A stretch of 64,000 nucleotides of DNA from SIG78 sp036677805 (GTDB taxonomy: Bacteria; Verrucomicrobiota; Lentisphaeria; Victivallales; Victivallaceae): contig JAVBVS010000019.1 in the NCBI GenBank assembly GCA_036677805.1, positions 1 through 64,000 on the forward strand, written 5' to 3'. The translations under genes and the position numbers were made by a program. A model generated the notes under the pieces. That model was given only the letters and a program-made list of their open reading frames with translations, did not search any database and was not told where the DNA came from. This document shows positions 36,652 to 45,421 of this stretch, piece by piece; position 1 is the first letter of the stretch; each line of letters opens with the position of its first letter.

Positions 36652-39183
36652 ATGGGTGCCAAAAACAGCAAACTTCTGATCGTCGAGTCGCCGACCAAGG
36701 CGCGCACCATCACCCGGATGGTCGGAGACGATTTCAAAATCATGGCCTCGATGGGCCATATCCGCGATTTGCCCGAGCGCGAACTCGGCGTCGATGTCGA
36801 ACATGACTTCACCCCCCAGTACGTCGCCAGTGCGCGCAGCACCCGGACCGTCGCCGACTTGAAGGCCGCCGCCAAACAGGCCGTCGAAATCTACCTCGCG
36901 CCCGACCCTGACCGCGAAGGGGAGGCCATCGCCTGGCACCTCAAGGAGGTGCTGGGCAAGGAATTCAAGGGCGATTTCAAGCGGGTGAGTTTTCACGAAA
37001 TCACCCGCAGCGCGATTCTCAAGGCGCTCGAACACGGCGGCGCCATCAACATGGAGCTGGTCGACGCCCAGCAGGCGCGGCGGGTGCTCGACCGGCTGGT
37101 CGGCTACCGCATCAGTCCGCTGCTCTGGTCGCAGGTGGCCAAAGGCTCCAGCGCCGGACGGGTCCAGTCGGTGGCATTGCGCCTGATCGTCGAACGCGAA
37201 CGTGAAATCACCGCGTTCCAGCCCGAAGAGTACTGGGTGTTCAAGCTCAAATTGATTTCCGCGTCCGGGGTTGAATTCGAAGTTAAGCTGGCTAAAATCG
37301 ACGGCAGGAATTTCACCGTCGCCAACGCCGACGACGCCGCCCGGACGCTGACGGCGATTCTTCATCACCACGGCTGCCGCATCGACGACATCGACCGCAC
37401 CCGGCGCTTCCGTTCGGCGCCGCCGCCCTTCACCACCAGTACGCTGCAGCAGGCCGCCAACCAGCAGTTGCGGTTTTCGGCCACCGCCACCATGCGCGTG
37501 GCGCAGTCGCTTTATGAAGGCGTGGAGCTCGGCAGCCGCGGCGCGGTCGGCCTGATCACCTACATGCGTACCGACTCGGTCAACATCGCCGCCGAAGCGC
37601 GCACCGCCTGCGCGGCATTCATCGCCGAACGCTGCGGCAAGGAATATCTGCCGGAAAAGCCCAATTTCTACAAAAGCAAATCCGGGGCGCAGGAAGCGCA
37701 CGAAGCGATTCGCCCGACCGACGTCACCCGGACGCCGGAAGAGCTCCGCGATTTCCTCGACGCGCAGCAGCTCAAGCTCTACACCTTGATCTGGAAACGC
37801 TTCGTCGCCAGCCAGATGACCAAGGCCGAGCTGGAACAGCTTTCGGTCGCGGTCGGCGTGGCGGGCGCGGACGGCAAACATTATGAGTTCCGCGCCGCCG
37901 CCACCGCGGTGATCTTCCCGGGCTATATGCAGATTCTGGGCGCCGGGCGCGAGGAGGACGAAGAAGCCGAAAGCGGAACCGCGCGGCTCGAGCGCCTGAA
38001 CGCCGGAGAGGATTGCGCCATCGCCGATGCGCTGAAGGAGCAGAAATTCACCGAACCGCCGCCGCGCTTCACCGAAGCCACGCTGATCAAGGAACTGGAA
38101 GAAAACGGCATCGGGCGGCCGTCGACCTATGCCACCATCCTCCAGACCATCCAGAACCGCAAATACACGTTGAAGGAGCAGAACAAGCTCGTGCCGACCG
38201 AACTCGGCTGCAAAGTCACCGATTTTCTGGTCCAGATGCTGCCGGAGCTGTTCGACGTCGGATTCACCTCCCAGATGGAGAACGAGCTCGACGCGGTGGA
38301 GGCCGGATCGCTGAAATGGACGGCGATGATGCGGGAGTTCTATGACCGTTTCGAGCGCTGGCTGGCAGCGGCCAAGAATCACGGCACGGTCGGAGAATCC
38401 CAATTGACCCGGCTCACCGACGCCATGCGCGACCTGCGCTTCGCGCCGCCGGAGAAATCGGGCAAATACAAGCGCGACGACAAAAAATTCTTCCTTTCGA
38501 TCGTGGCCAAGCTGGATCAGAACGCCAAAGTTTCGGCGCGGCAGTTCAGCGCCCTGCTCGATCTGGCCGTAACCTATGCCGATCAGATTCCCGAACTGCG
38601 CCGGATCGCCGCCGAGTCGGGGATCGCAGCCGAGCTTGACGCCGCATTCAATCGCGCCGCGGCCCGCAAGGAACAGCTCGAAGCGGCCAAAGCCAATGGC
38701 GTCGATACCGACAACCTGCGCAAGGTTTTCGCCGCCTTCGAGGCCGTGGAATGGGCTCCGGCGGTCACCCGCAAAGGGCGCACCTATGACGACAAGGTAT
38801 TTTTCGAATCGCTGAAGCAACAGGCCGAGTCGGGCAAGCTGCTGAGCGAACGCCAGTTGGCCGCGCTCGGCAAAATCGCGCTCCGTTACCGGGAGGCGCT
38901 CAAGGATTACGAGGCCGTCGCCGCCGCATTGGCGCTCCCCGGCGAAACCGAACTGGCGGCGGCCGATGCCGCCGCCGGAGCTCAGAATGATGAAGCGCAG
39001 AAGCTGCTTGATCAACTGGCCGGAGTCACCGCCTGGGCCACACCCGAAAAGAAGGGCCGCCGGACCTACGACGACAAAGAGTTCTACGAATCGCTGAAGC
39101 AGCAGGCGGCCTCGGGCCGCCGCCTCAGCGACAAACAGCTGGCCGCGCTGCGCAAGCTCGCCGGTCGCTACGCCTCCAAATAA
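36652..39183 (+). CDS. topA: DNA topoisomerase I with an unusual zinc-free C-terminal repeat region
   Basis: An 843-residue type IA topoisomerase that relaxes negative supercoils. The Toprim domain begins LLIVESPTKARTI and includes DPDREGEAIAWHL. The SAGRVQSVALRLI and GLITYMRTDS motifs follow, with catalytic tyrosine Y304, then HEAIRPTD and the ENGIGRPSTYATI segment. From about residue 600 there are no tetracysteine zinc fingers as in E. coli TopA. Instead three copies of a ~45-residue unit (DDK-F-x-SL-x2-Q...LS-x2-Q-x-AAL) occur near 604-648, 704-749 and 798-843. The 3' end overlaps the convergent araC-type gene by 16 bases. Confidence 0.95.
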   Translation: MGAKNSKLLIVESPTKARTITRMVGDDFKIMASMGHIRDLPERELGVDVEHDFTPQYVASARSTRTVADLKAAAKQAVEIYLAPDPDREGEAIAWHLKEVLGKEFKGDFKRVSFHEITRSAILKALEHGGAINMELVDAQQARRVLDRLVGYRISPLLWSQVAKGSSAGRVQSVALRLIVEREREITAFQPEEYWVFKLKLISASGVEFEVKLAKIDGRNFTVANADDAARTLTAILHHHGCRIDDIDRTRRFRSAPPPFTTSTLQQAANQQLRFSATATMRVAQSLYEGVELGSRGAVGLITYMRTDSVNIAAEARTACAAFIAERCGKEYLPEKPNFYKSKSGAQEAHEAIRPTDVTRTPEELRDFLDAQQLKLYTLIWKRFVASQMTKAELEQLSVAVGVAGADGKHYEFRAAATAVIFPGYMQILGAGREEDEEAESGTARLERLNAGEDCAIADALKEQKFTEPPPRFTEATLIKELEENGIGRPSTYATILQTIQNRKYTLKEQNKLVPTELGCKVTDFLVQMLPELFDVGFTSQMENELDAVEAGSLKWTAMMREFYDRFERWLAAAKNHGTVGESQLTRLTDAMRDLRFAPPEKSGKYKRDDKKFFLSIVAKLDQNAKVSARQFSALLDLAVTYADQIPELRRIAAESGIAAELDAAFNRAAARKEQLEAAKANGVDTDNLRKVFAAFEAVEWAPAVTRKGRTYDDKVFFESLKQQAESGKLLSERQLAALGKIALRYREALKDYEAVAAALALPGETELAAADAAAGAQNDEAQKLLDQLAGVTAWATPEKKGRRTYDDKEFYESLKQQAASGRRLSDKQLAALRKLAGRYASK
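38446..39180 (+). repeat. Three-copy protein repeat in the TopA tail
   Basis: Units begin near 38446, 38755 and 39040. Each has a basic lead (K/R-rich, TYDDK in copies 2 and 3), an F-F/Y-x-SLKQQAxSG helix, and LSxxQLAALxK(I/L)AxRY. Copies 2 and 3 are the most alike; copy 1 is more diverged. They are spaced 104 and 94 residues apart by Ala/Glu-rich linkers. Confidence 0.85.
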
Positions 39184-40025
39184 CCGGAACGCTCCCGGCG
39201 GCATTCCGGCACGGTTCGGGCTTGCCGCCGGCGGCGGTCGCGCTCCTGCCAGAGCCAGAAGGCGGCCACCGAGCCGAATCCCAGCTGCATGGCGATTTCC
39301 TTCTGGCGCAGTCCCTGCGCCACCGCCTTCGCCGTTGCGCCGCGCCGCACCTGATTGATATATTCGCCGATGGTCACACCCTTGTCGCGCTTGAATACGC
39401 GCATCAGATGATAACGGTTGTAGCCGGTGAATTTTTCCAGCTCCGCCAGGCTTGCGCGGCGGCCGTAATGGACTGCGATGTAGTGCGCGACCGCGGTGGA
39501 CAACTCGCCCGGAGCATCCACCGCGCCGGGGGCCAGCCGCAGGAGATCGAGCTCGTCGCACAACAGCCGGACCATTCCGGCATAGACTTCCCGCCGCTTT
39601 TCCGGGGCAATTCCGGCGGCCTGTTCCCAGCGCCGGTTCAATACGGTCAACAACTCCGCGGGCAGCCGCGCAATCCCGTGGCTTTGACGCCCGCCATCCG
39701 CCAGCACCGCGATTTCTCCGGCCAGCAACTCCCGGTCGTGGAGATGGATCCAGAGATGGCAGCAGGGTTCGGTTCCAACCGGATAGTCGAGCTGGTGCGC
39801 CTGCCAGCGGTCGATGAAAAAAACCGTTCCGGGCAACGCCGCAAAGCATTTTCCGGCCAGAACGAAACCGGGTTCCCCCGCCAATGCAAGCATGATTTCA
39901 CGCTCCGCATGACGCTCCCGGGCGCAACCGGCGGGTTCCGCCGCAATCTCGCCCGGCATGTCGGCGTCGATCAGGCGCGAAAACCGCGCGGCGGCGAACC
40001 ATGTCAATGTCGCTTCCTTCGCCAT
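39168..40025 (-). CDS. AraC-family transcriptional regulator
   Basis: A 285-residue regulator. The N-terminal cupin-like sensor (about 10-150, with VFFIDRWQAHQLDYPVG) binds an unknown ligand. The C-terminal pair of helix-turn-helix units (about 190-275: SLAELEKFTGYNRYHLMRVFKR, then KEIAMQLGFGSVAAFWLWQ) binds DNA. The start at 40025 has GGAGG 8 nt upstream; the frame runs 46 codons further but through the promoter region. It is divergent from the DegT-ceramidase-Gfo/Idh operon, and 20-bp-spaced direct repeats in the gap are its likely target. It is probably the local activator. Confidence 0.88.
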   Translation of the reverse strand: MAKEATLTWFAAARFSRLIDADMPGEIAAEPAGCARERHAEREIMLALAGEPGFVLAGKCFAALPGTVFFIDRWQAHQLDYPVGTEPCCHLWIHLHDRELLAGEIAVLADGGRQSHGIARLPAELLTVLNRRWEQAAGIAPEKRREVYAGMVRLLCDELDLLRLAPGAVDAPGELSTAVAHYIAVHYGRRASLAELEKFTGYNRYHLMRVFKRDKGVTIGEYINQVRRGATAKAVAQGLRQKEIAMQLGFGSVAAFWLWQERDRRRRQARTVPECRRERSGYLEA

Positions 40026-40085
40026 GCATTCATCCTCCGCCTTTACCATACCCCTGAACGGCTTCGAATGCAAATGCCGAAAAGT

Positions 40086-40120
40086 CACGATTGATATATT
40101 TTCCGCACGATTGAGATATT
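40086..40120. promoter_or_regulatory. Direct repeats, likely AraC-type activator site
   Basis: CACGATTGATATATT (40086-40100) and CACGATTGAGATATT (40106-40120) differ by one base and are exactly 20 bp apart, two helical turns, as for AraC-family half-sites. The downstream copy overlaps the -35 box of the aminotransferase promoter by two bases. Confidence 0.75.
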
Positions 40121-40147
40121 GCCATTGCGCCCCGGCCGCACTATAGT
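40119..40147 (+). promoter_or_regulatory. Promoter of the DegT-ceramidase-Gfo/Idh operon
   Basis: TTGCCA (40119-40124), a 17-nt spacer and TATAGT (40142-40147), directly abutting the AraC-type repeats. Confidence 0.6.
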
Positions 40148-40185
40148 AAAAGCAAACCCTCAATCAGATTGGGAGACTGTCCATC

Positions 40186-41400
40186 ATGGAAAAATTAGCC
40201 ATCGCCGGCGGCCAGCCGGTATTCGCCCAACCGCCCGCCCTGCCGCCCTGGCCCCCGGCCGATTCCGAAACCGGCGATCTGCTGCGGGAGTTGTACCTGA
40301 GCCGCCAGTGGTCGTTTCACGGCCGTTACGAACAGGAGTTCGCCGCCGCCTTCGCCGGACACCACCATGCCGCCTATGGCGTTTTCATGGTCAACGGCAC
40401 CACCACGTTGGAATGCGCGCTTCAGGCGCTCGGCGTAGGGCCGGGCGATGAAGTGATCGTGCCGAGCTGGACCTGGCTGGCCACCGGCGTCGCGCCGCGC
40501 TATGTCGGAGCCACACCGGTCTTCGTCGACGGCGAACCGGACACTTTCTGCCTCGACCCGGCGGCCTTCGAAGCGGCGATCACGCCGCGCACCCGGGCGG
40601 TGATTCCGGTGCATCTTTTCGGCTCGATGGCCGACCTCGACCGCATCACCGCCATCGCCCGCAAACATAACATCGCAGTGATCGAGGACTGCGCCCACGC
40701 CCACGGCGGCATGTGGCGCGACCAGGGCGTCGGCAGTTTCGGCGCGATCGGCAGTTTCAGCTTCCAGCAGACCAAGCTGATGACCGCGGGCGAGGGCGGC
40801 CTGTGCCTGACTTCGGATTCGGAACTTCAGGAAAAGCTGTTCCGGCTGAAGCATATCGGCTACATGGCCGGGGCGCGGCAGGGACAGGCTTCCGGGCCGC
40901 CGCCGGAAGGGTTGCTCTGCCACAATTATCGCGCCACCGAATTCCAGGCCCTGATCCTGAACCGCCAGCTGGCGACGCTTCAGGCCGACACCGCAAAGCG
41001 GGCCGCCGCCGCCGAATACCTGCGCCGTGAATTTTCCGCCATTCCCGGCATCGCGGTACAGGCGCCGGGCCGCCATGCCACGCTGCAAAGCTATTACGTT
41101 TATGCCGTGACCGTCGATCCCGCCCGGCTCAAGCCGGGCAAGACCCGCGACGACGTGATCGCCGCGCTCCAGGCCGAAGGCGTGCCGGAGGTCTTCGCCG
41201 GATGGGGCGCGCCGGTTTACGGCCAGAAGCTGTGGAATATTCCGGCTCGCGATTACCGCATCCACAGCGGCGCAACCATCGAAGCGATCATCAACCACCG
41301 GATCATGCTCTTCTCGCTGATGTGGCTGATGGCCGGAGAATCCGCACTGAACCGGCTGGTCGAAGCGCTGGCCAAAGTCATGAAGGAATATGCGCGATGA
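40186..41400 (+). CDS. DegT/DnrJ/EryC1/StrS-family aminotransferase
   Basis: A 404-residue fold-type I PLP enzyme. The family acts on keto-sugars, keto-inositols or related substrates. NGTTTLECALQALGVGPGDEV is near residue 70, IEDCAHAHGG near 166 with D168, and the PLP lysine K197 in SFQQTKLMTAGEGG. A WSFHG segment near 42 is also typical. Its stop overlaps the start of the next gene (ATGA). With a Gfo/Idh oxidoreductase in the operon, a redox-plus-transamination route on a sugar or cyclitol is plausible: the oxidoreductase would make or use the keto group. The substrate is not known. Confidence 0.88.
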   Translation: MEKLAIAGGQPVFAQPPALPPWPPADSETGDLLRELYLSRQWSFHGRYEQEFAAAFAGHHHAAYGVFMVNGTTTLECALQALGVGPGDEVIVPSWTWLATGVAPRYVGATPVFVDGEPDTFCLDPAAFEAAITPRTRAVIPVHLFGSMADLDRITAIARKHNIAVIEDCAHAHGGMWRDQGVGSFGAIGSFSFQQTKLMTAGEGGLCLTSDSELQEKLFRLKHIGYMAGARQGQASGPPPEGLLCHNYRATEFQALILNRQLATLQADTAKRAAAAEYLRREFSAIPGIAVQAPGRHATLQSYYVYAVTVDPARLKPGKTRDDVIAALQAEGVPEVFAGWGAPVYGQKLWNIPARDYRIHSGATIEAIINHRIMLFSLMWLMAGESALNRLVEALAKVMKEYAR

Positions 41401-42737
41401 ATGTCCAAGCCGGATGCGCCGAGCAAGTCATTCCGGTACCGCTGTTCGCCGAACTCGGCGGCTACGGTCCTTTTCTGGGACGGCGCTGCCTCGAAGTGCG
41501 CGACCCGCTCTGCTGCCGGGTGCTGACCGTCAATGACGGTACGCGGCGCAATGCGATCATCGTGACCGACACCATCGCCAGCGACGAACTCCAATGCCGG
41601 TTGCTGCGCATGGAGCTGGCGACCGCATTCGGGCTTTTTCCCGAATCGATCATGTTCGTCGCGACCCATACCCACTCGGCGCCGGGCGTGGCCAGTTGCG
41701 ATATCGGCTACGGCGAAGCCAGCCCGGAATTCGCCGCCGAATGGCGGCGCACGATCAAACAGACGTTTCGAGCGGCCCTGTCCAACGAAGAACCGATACG
41801 GGCCGAGGCCGGATGCGCGCCGGTCCGCAAACCGCTCGGATCGCGGCGCACGACCGGCGACGACCGCCGCACCGATCCGGCCATCCGCTGGGTCAGGCTG
41901 CTGCGCGCCGACGGTTCGTGCAAGGTGCTGCTGCACAACCATGCCATGCACGGCGTGACCATCGGCGCCCAGCGCTTCGTCTCGGCCGACTGGATGGGTG
42001 CGGCCAACGCCGAGATCAAGCGGCGCAAGTTGGCCGAAATCCCCTTTTTCCTCTACGGCACCGCCGGCGACATCAACGTGATCTGGACCGATGAAAAAGG
42101 CGAGGCCGTGCCGATCGAACAACTTGGTCCTCAGACTCGGAAAGCCGCGGAGCGGAACCTTGAATGGATCAGCCAGAGCTACGTCGATGACCTGGAGGCG
42201 AGTCTGGGCGCGGGGGAAGCGATTGCGCTCGCGCCGGTGGGGGCCAATCTCGCGGCGACGGAATTCCCGACCGAACCGGTCGAAGGCAATGCTTATCGCG
42301 ACATCGCAACCCGGCTGCTCCGGAAATTGCCCAATCCGCATGAAAAGCTGCTGCGCTACATCCACGACCGGATGATCGAAATGGCGACGCTGGCCGATGC
42401 GGGCCACGAATTCCGGGTGATCCGCGACCTTCAGGCGCTGCGCATGGGCGATCTCGCCGTTTACGCGGTTCCGGGCGAACCCTTTCTGGCGGTGGGGGAA
42501 GCGTTGCGCGCCGGCTCCCCGGCCCGGTTTCCGCTGGCGGTTTCGGTCGCCAACGGCGACGCCGGATATTATCCGACCCGGGCAATGTTCGAGCAGTATC
42601 CGACCATTTTCGACTGTGACGACTTCGGCGCCTTCGGGTTCTATGAAGTCTGGTTCGGGCCCGGCTTGCACCGGCCCAAGTTCAAGCCGGAAATCGTCGA
42701 TTTCCTGGTCGCCAGACTGCTGGCGCTGACCCCGTAA
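41397..42737 (+). CDS. Neutral/alkaline ceramidase-like protein
   Basis: A 446-residue protein resembling the catalytic core of neutral ceramidases. THTHSAPG near residue 87 and LHNHAMHGVTIG near 181 match the zinc-binding histidine segments of that family, and FFLYGTAGDINV follows. It lacks a signal peptide and the C-terminal Ig-like domain of secreted ceramidases, so it is probably a cytoplasmic amidase-like hydrolase acting on a different N-acyl or amide compound. The start at 41397 is coupled to the DegT stop; the longer open frame upstream lies within the aminotransferase gene. Its relatives are often found in sugar-catabolism clusters with unknown roles. Confidence 0.72.
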   Translation: MNVQAGCAEQVIPVPLFAELGGYGPFLGRRCLEVRDPLCCRVLTVNDGTRRNAIIVTDTIASDELQCRLLRMELATAFGLFPESIMFVATHTHSAPGVASCDIGYGEASPEFAAEWRRTIKQTFRAALSNEEPIRAEAGCAPVRKPLGSRRTTGDDRRTDPAIRWVRLLRADGSCKVLLHNHAMHGVTIGAQRFVSADWMGAANAEIKRRKLAEIPFFLYGTAGDINVIWTDEKGEAVPIEQLGPQTRKAAERNLEWISQSYVDDLEASLGAGEAIALAPVGANLAATEFPTEPVEGNAYRDIATRLLRKLPNPHEKLLRYIHDRMIEMATLADAGHEFRVIRDLQALRMGDLAVYAVPGEPFLAVGEALRAGSPARFPLAVSVANGDAGYYPTRAMFEQYPTIFDCDDFGAFGFYEVWFGPGLHRPKFKPEIVDFLVARLLALTP

Positions 42738-42796
42738 ACCCCAATCAGTCCGTCCGGAGGCCAATTCCCGGACGGCAAATCCCGGAGGATCGATTC

Positions 42797-43879
42797 ATGA
42801 AAATCGGAGTGATCGGCTGCGGCATGATCAGCGACTGGTACTTCAAAGCCGCCCAGCGTTTCCCCATGCTCGAAATCACCGCCTGCGCCGACGCGCGCGC
42901 CGAGTCGGCGCAAAGCCAGGGCGCCAAATACGGCATTCCGGCGGTGCCGGTCGACGCGATTTTCGCCGACCCGGAGATCGAGCTGGTGCTCAATCTGACC
43001 CCGCCCAAAATCCATTACGCCATCGCGCGGAGCACCCTTGAAAGCGGCAAGCACGCCTATTCGGAGAAACCCTTCGCCGTCCGTCTCGACGAGGCGCGCG
43101 AACTGCTGAAGCTCGCCCGCCGTCAGAATCGGCGCATCGGCTGCGCGCCCGACACTTTCCTCGGCGGAGGCCAGCAGAGCGTGCGCAAGCTGATCGATGA
43201 CCGGTGGATCGGCAAGGTGCTCGCCGGCACCGCGATCTTCACCGGGCGCGGTCCCGAAACCTGGGCCCACGCCCCGGCGTTCTACGATGAAGGCGCCGGC
43301 CCCATGCTCGACCTGGGGCCGTATTTCGTAACCCAGCTGGTCAATCTGCTCGGCCCGGCCAAGGCGGTGACCGCGGTCACCTGCCGCGGCGCGGCCGAGC
43401 GCGTCGGAGGGCCGGACACCGTGCCCCGGGTCTATCCGGTTCGGGTCGACACCCACCAGACCGGAATCATCGAATTCGTCTCCGGTGCGGTAATCACCGT
43501 GCTCGGCAGTTATGAAGTCTATCGGGGTTCGCATCCCTTCCTCGAACTCTACGGCGACGGCGGATCGATTTCGATGCACCATCCCAACTATTTCGGCGGA
43601 CCGGTCAAACTCTTCCTGCCGGGCTATGAGGATTGGCAGGATGTGCCGCCGGCGCACATCTACAACAGCGATGCGCGCAGTCTCGGCGTGGCCGATATGG
43701 TCGACGCCATCGAACACGACCGGCCCCACCGGGCCTCGGGGGAGCTGGCCTTCCATGTATTGGAAATCCTGCTGGCATTTGTCCGCTCCGGCGCGGCGGG
43801 AAAACGGGTGGAACTCGAATCGCGTTGCGAACGGCCGGAACCCATGCCGCTCGGGTTGCGCGACGGCGAAGTAAGTTGA
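42797..43879 (+). CDS. Gfo/Idh/MocA-family oxidoreductase
   Basis: A 360-residue NAD(P)-dependent sugar or cyclitol dehydrogenase. The Rossmann turn GVIGCGMISDWY is at 4-15 and SEKPFAV, with the conserved catalytic Lys, near 93. The C-terminal beta-sheet domain contains DEGAGPMLDLGPYFVTQL, near the usual DxGxHxxD helix. It starts 59 nt after the ceramidase-like gene with GGAGG as ribosome-binding site, and it ends the AraC-linked operon. The substrate is unknown. Confidence 0.88.
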   Translation: MKIGVIGCGMISDWYFKAAQRFPMLEITACADARAESAQSQGAKYGIPAVPVDAIFADPEIELVLNLTPPKIHYAIARSTLESGKHAYSEKPFAVRLDEARELLKLARRQNRRIGCAPDTFLGGGQQSVRKLIDDRWIGKVLAGTAIFTGRGPETWAHAPAFYDEGAGPMLDLGPYFVTQLVNLLGPAKAVTAVTCRGAAERVGGPDTVPRVYPVRVDTHQTGIIEFVSGAVITVLGSYEVYRGSHPFLELYGDGGSISMHHPNYFGGPVKLFLPGYEDWQDVPPAHIYNSDARSLGVADMVDAIEHDRPHRASGELAFHVLEILLAFVRSGAAGKRVELESRCERPEPMPLGLRDGEVS

Positions 43880-43892
43880 CGCAACCGGCGGA

Positions 43893-44777
43893 TTACGCCG
43901 AAGCCATGGCATAAGGTTCCGCCTCGGGATGCTGATGGCGGAACCAGGTCTGCTGACGGCGCGCGAACTGCCAGGTCGCCGTCGCGATCGCTTCCGGCAA
44001 TGCGGCACGGGAAATTTCTCCGGCGAGATATCGCGCGATGATTTTGTAGCCCAGCGCCTGATGCGCGGTCGGCGAAACCAGCAGCCCATGTGCAATCGCC
44101 CGCTCGGCTTCGTCGATCCAACCCGCCTCGAGCATGGCTTCCACCCGTACCGCAATCCGCCGCTTGAGTTCCTCCCGCGACCATTCGAGCTTGCGCGCCA
44201 ACGCCAGCGGATAACGCAGGTGCGGACGCTGCGCCGCCTGGAGTTCCAGAATCGAGCGGCCGGTGAGCAACCGCACCTCGAGCGCCCGGATCAGCCGCCG
44301 CCGATTGTTGCCGAAACGCACGACGACCGCCGCATCTCCGGCGGCCGCGAGGCGCGCCTGCAACTCCGCCAGCCGGGCGGGATCATCGTATTCGCCATCG
44401 AGCCGGGTTTTCAGCGTTTCATCGCCGGGCAGCGGATCGAGGCCGTAAAGCAAGGCGTGGAGATAGAGTCCGGTGCCGCCGGCCACCACCGGCACCCGGC
44501 CGCGCCGGCGAATGTCGGCGATCGCCCGGTCGGCCAGCGCGACATAGGCATAGACATCGGCGCGCACTGCAAGATCATAAATGGCGACCAGATGATGGGG
44601 AATGCGCCGCCGTTCTTCCGCGGTCGGTTGGGCGGTGCCGATCGGCAGATCGCGGTAAAGCTGCATTGAATCGGCGGAGACGATTTCGCCGCCGTGCGCC
44701 GCGGCAAGTTCGAGCGCCATGGCGCTTTTGCCGGAGGCGGTAGGGCCCATGACGACGATCAGGCCGCCGTCACGCAT
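43893..44777 (-). CDS. miaA: tRNA dimethylallyltransferase (first miaA)
   Basis: A 294-residue MiaA, which adds a dimethylallyl group to A37 of tRNAs reading UNN codons. P-loop GPTASGKS is at 10-17, then SADSMQLYRDL, PHHL, AGGTGLYLHAL and the ALGYKI plus FARRQQTWFRH tail. All usual motifs are present, and the length is near normal. It overlaps lspA by 8 bases at its 5' end, so dksA-lspA-miaA reads as an operon. A second, different miaA-type gene begins to appear at the end of the window (63501-64000). Confidence 0.93.
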   Translation of the reverse strand: MRDGGLIVVMGPTASGKSAMALELAAAHGGEIVSADSMQLYRDLPIGTAQPTAEERRRIPHHLVAIYDLAVRADVYAYVALADRAIADIRRRGRVPVVAGGTGLYLHALLYGLDPLPGDETLKTRLDGEYDDPARLAELQARLAAAGDAAVVVRFGNNRRRLIRALEVRLLTGRSILELQAAQRPHLRYPLALARKLEWSREELKRRIAVRVEAMLEAGWIDEAERAIAHGLLVSPTAHQALGYKIIARYLAGEISRAALPEAIATATWQFARRQQTWFRHQHPEAEPYAMASA

Positions 44778-45324
44778 GGAGGGCTTTTTCCTTTCCCCGG
44801 AGCAGCACCGAGAAGAAATAAAGCGCGATCCCGCAGCAGATGGCGCAGTCGGCGATATTGAAGGCCGGCCAGTGCCGGCCGTTCCAGTAAAAATCGAGGA
44901 AGTCGACCACCGCGCCGCGCCAGAGCCGGTCGCCGGAATTGCCGAGGACGCCGGAAAGCACGATCATGATCGCCAGATAGCGTTCGCGGTAGCCCTCGGT
45001 CAGGTAGCGCAGGAACCGTATGGCCAGGACCAGCACCACCGCGCCGACGGCGAACAGCGCCAGCCCGTAGCCGTGGAACATCCCCCATGCCGCCCCCCGG
45101 TTGGTGACGTAGGTCAGCGAAAAAACACCCGGAATCACCGGAATGGACTCGCCGAGCAGCATCCGCTGCTCCACCAGAATCTTCGTCCACTGGTCCAGCA
45201 CCAGCAGCAGCACCGCCACTCCGACGCTGAAAACCAGCAGCCGCCGTTCCGGCGCGCTTCCGAAAGCCACCTTGTTCAAAACTCCGCACCTTTCTTCAGG
45301 ATAAACGGAAAGAGGAAACAACAT
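44770..45324 (-). CDS. lspA: Lipoprotein signal peptidase (signal peptidase II)
   Basis: A membrane aspartic protease of up to 184 residues with four hydrophobic helices, cleaving signal peptides of lipoproteins. The catalytic pair is in GNSGDRLWRGAVVDF and FNIADCAI. The N-terminus is uncertain: the ATG at 45324 has no good ribosome-binding site, while a TTG about 16 codons later (LNKVAFGS) has a purine-rich AAAGGTGCGGAG before it and would give a more typical length. It sits between dksA and miaA. Confidence 0.92.
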   Translation of the reverse strand: MLFPLSVYPEERCGVLNKVAFGSAPERRLLVFSVGVAVLLLVLDQWTKILVEQRMLLGESIPVIPGVFSLTYVTNRGAAWGMFHGYGLALFAVGAVVLVLAIRFLRYLTEGYRERYLAIMIVLSGVLGNSGDRLWRGAVVDFLDFYWNGRHWPAFNIADCAICCGIALYFFSVLLRGKEKALHA

Positions 45325-45421
45325 TGCCGAATTACCCGGTCTGCCGCTTCCTCTTTTTCAATCGAGTGAGCCTTCCGCCGCAGCACTGCCGCGACGGAAT
45401 AATGAAAAAACGCCAACGGTA

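Noticed and set aside
36444..36875. N-terminal extension of gnd
   Set aside because: The frame stays open upstream, but it crosses the divergent gnd/topA promoters and the coding start of topA; the ATG at 36443 starts the family-typical sequence.
36568..39849. Minus-strand open frame of 1093 codons opposite topA
   Set aside because: It covers topA, its promoter and the araC-type gene end in a non-coding frame. The translation shows repetitive Gly/Arg/Gln content without motifs.
40026..40163. Longer N-terminus for the AraC-type regulator
   Set aside because: It would translate the promoter and direct repeats; GGAGG is correctly spaced for the ATG at 40025.
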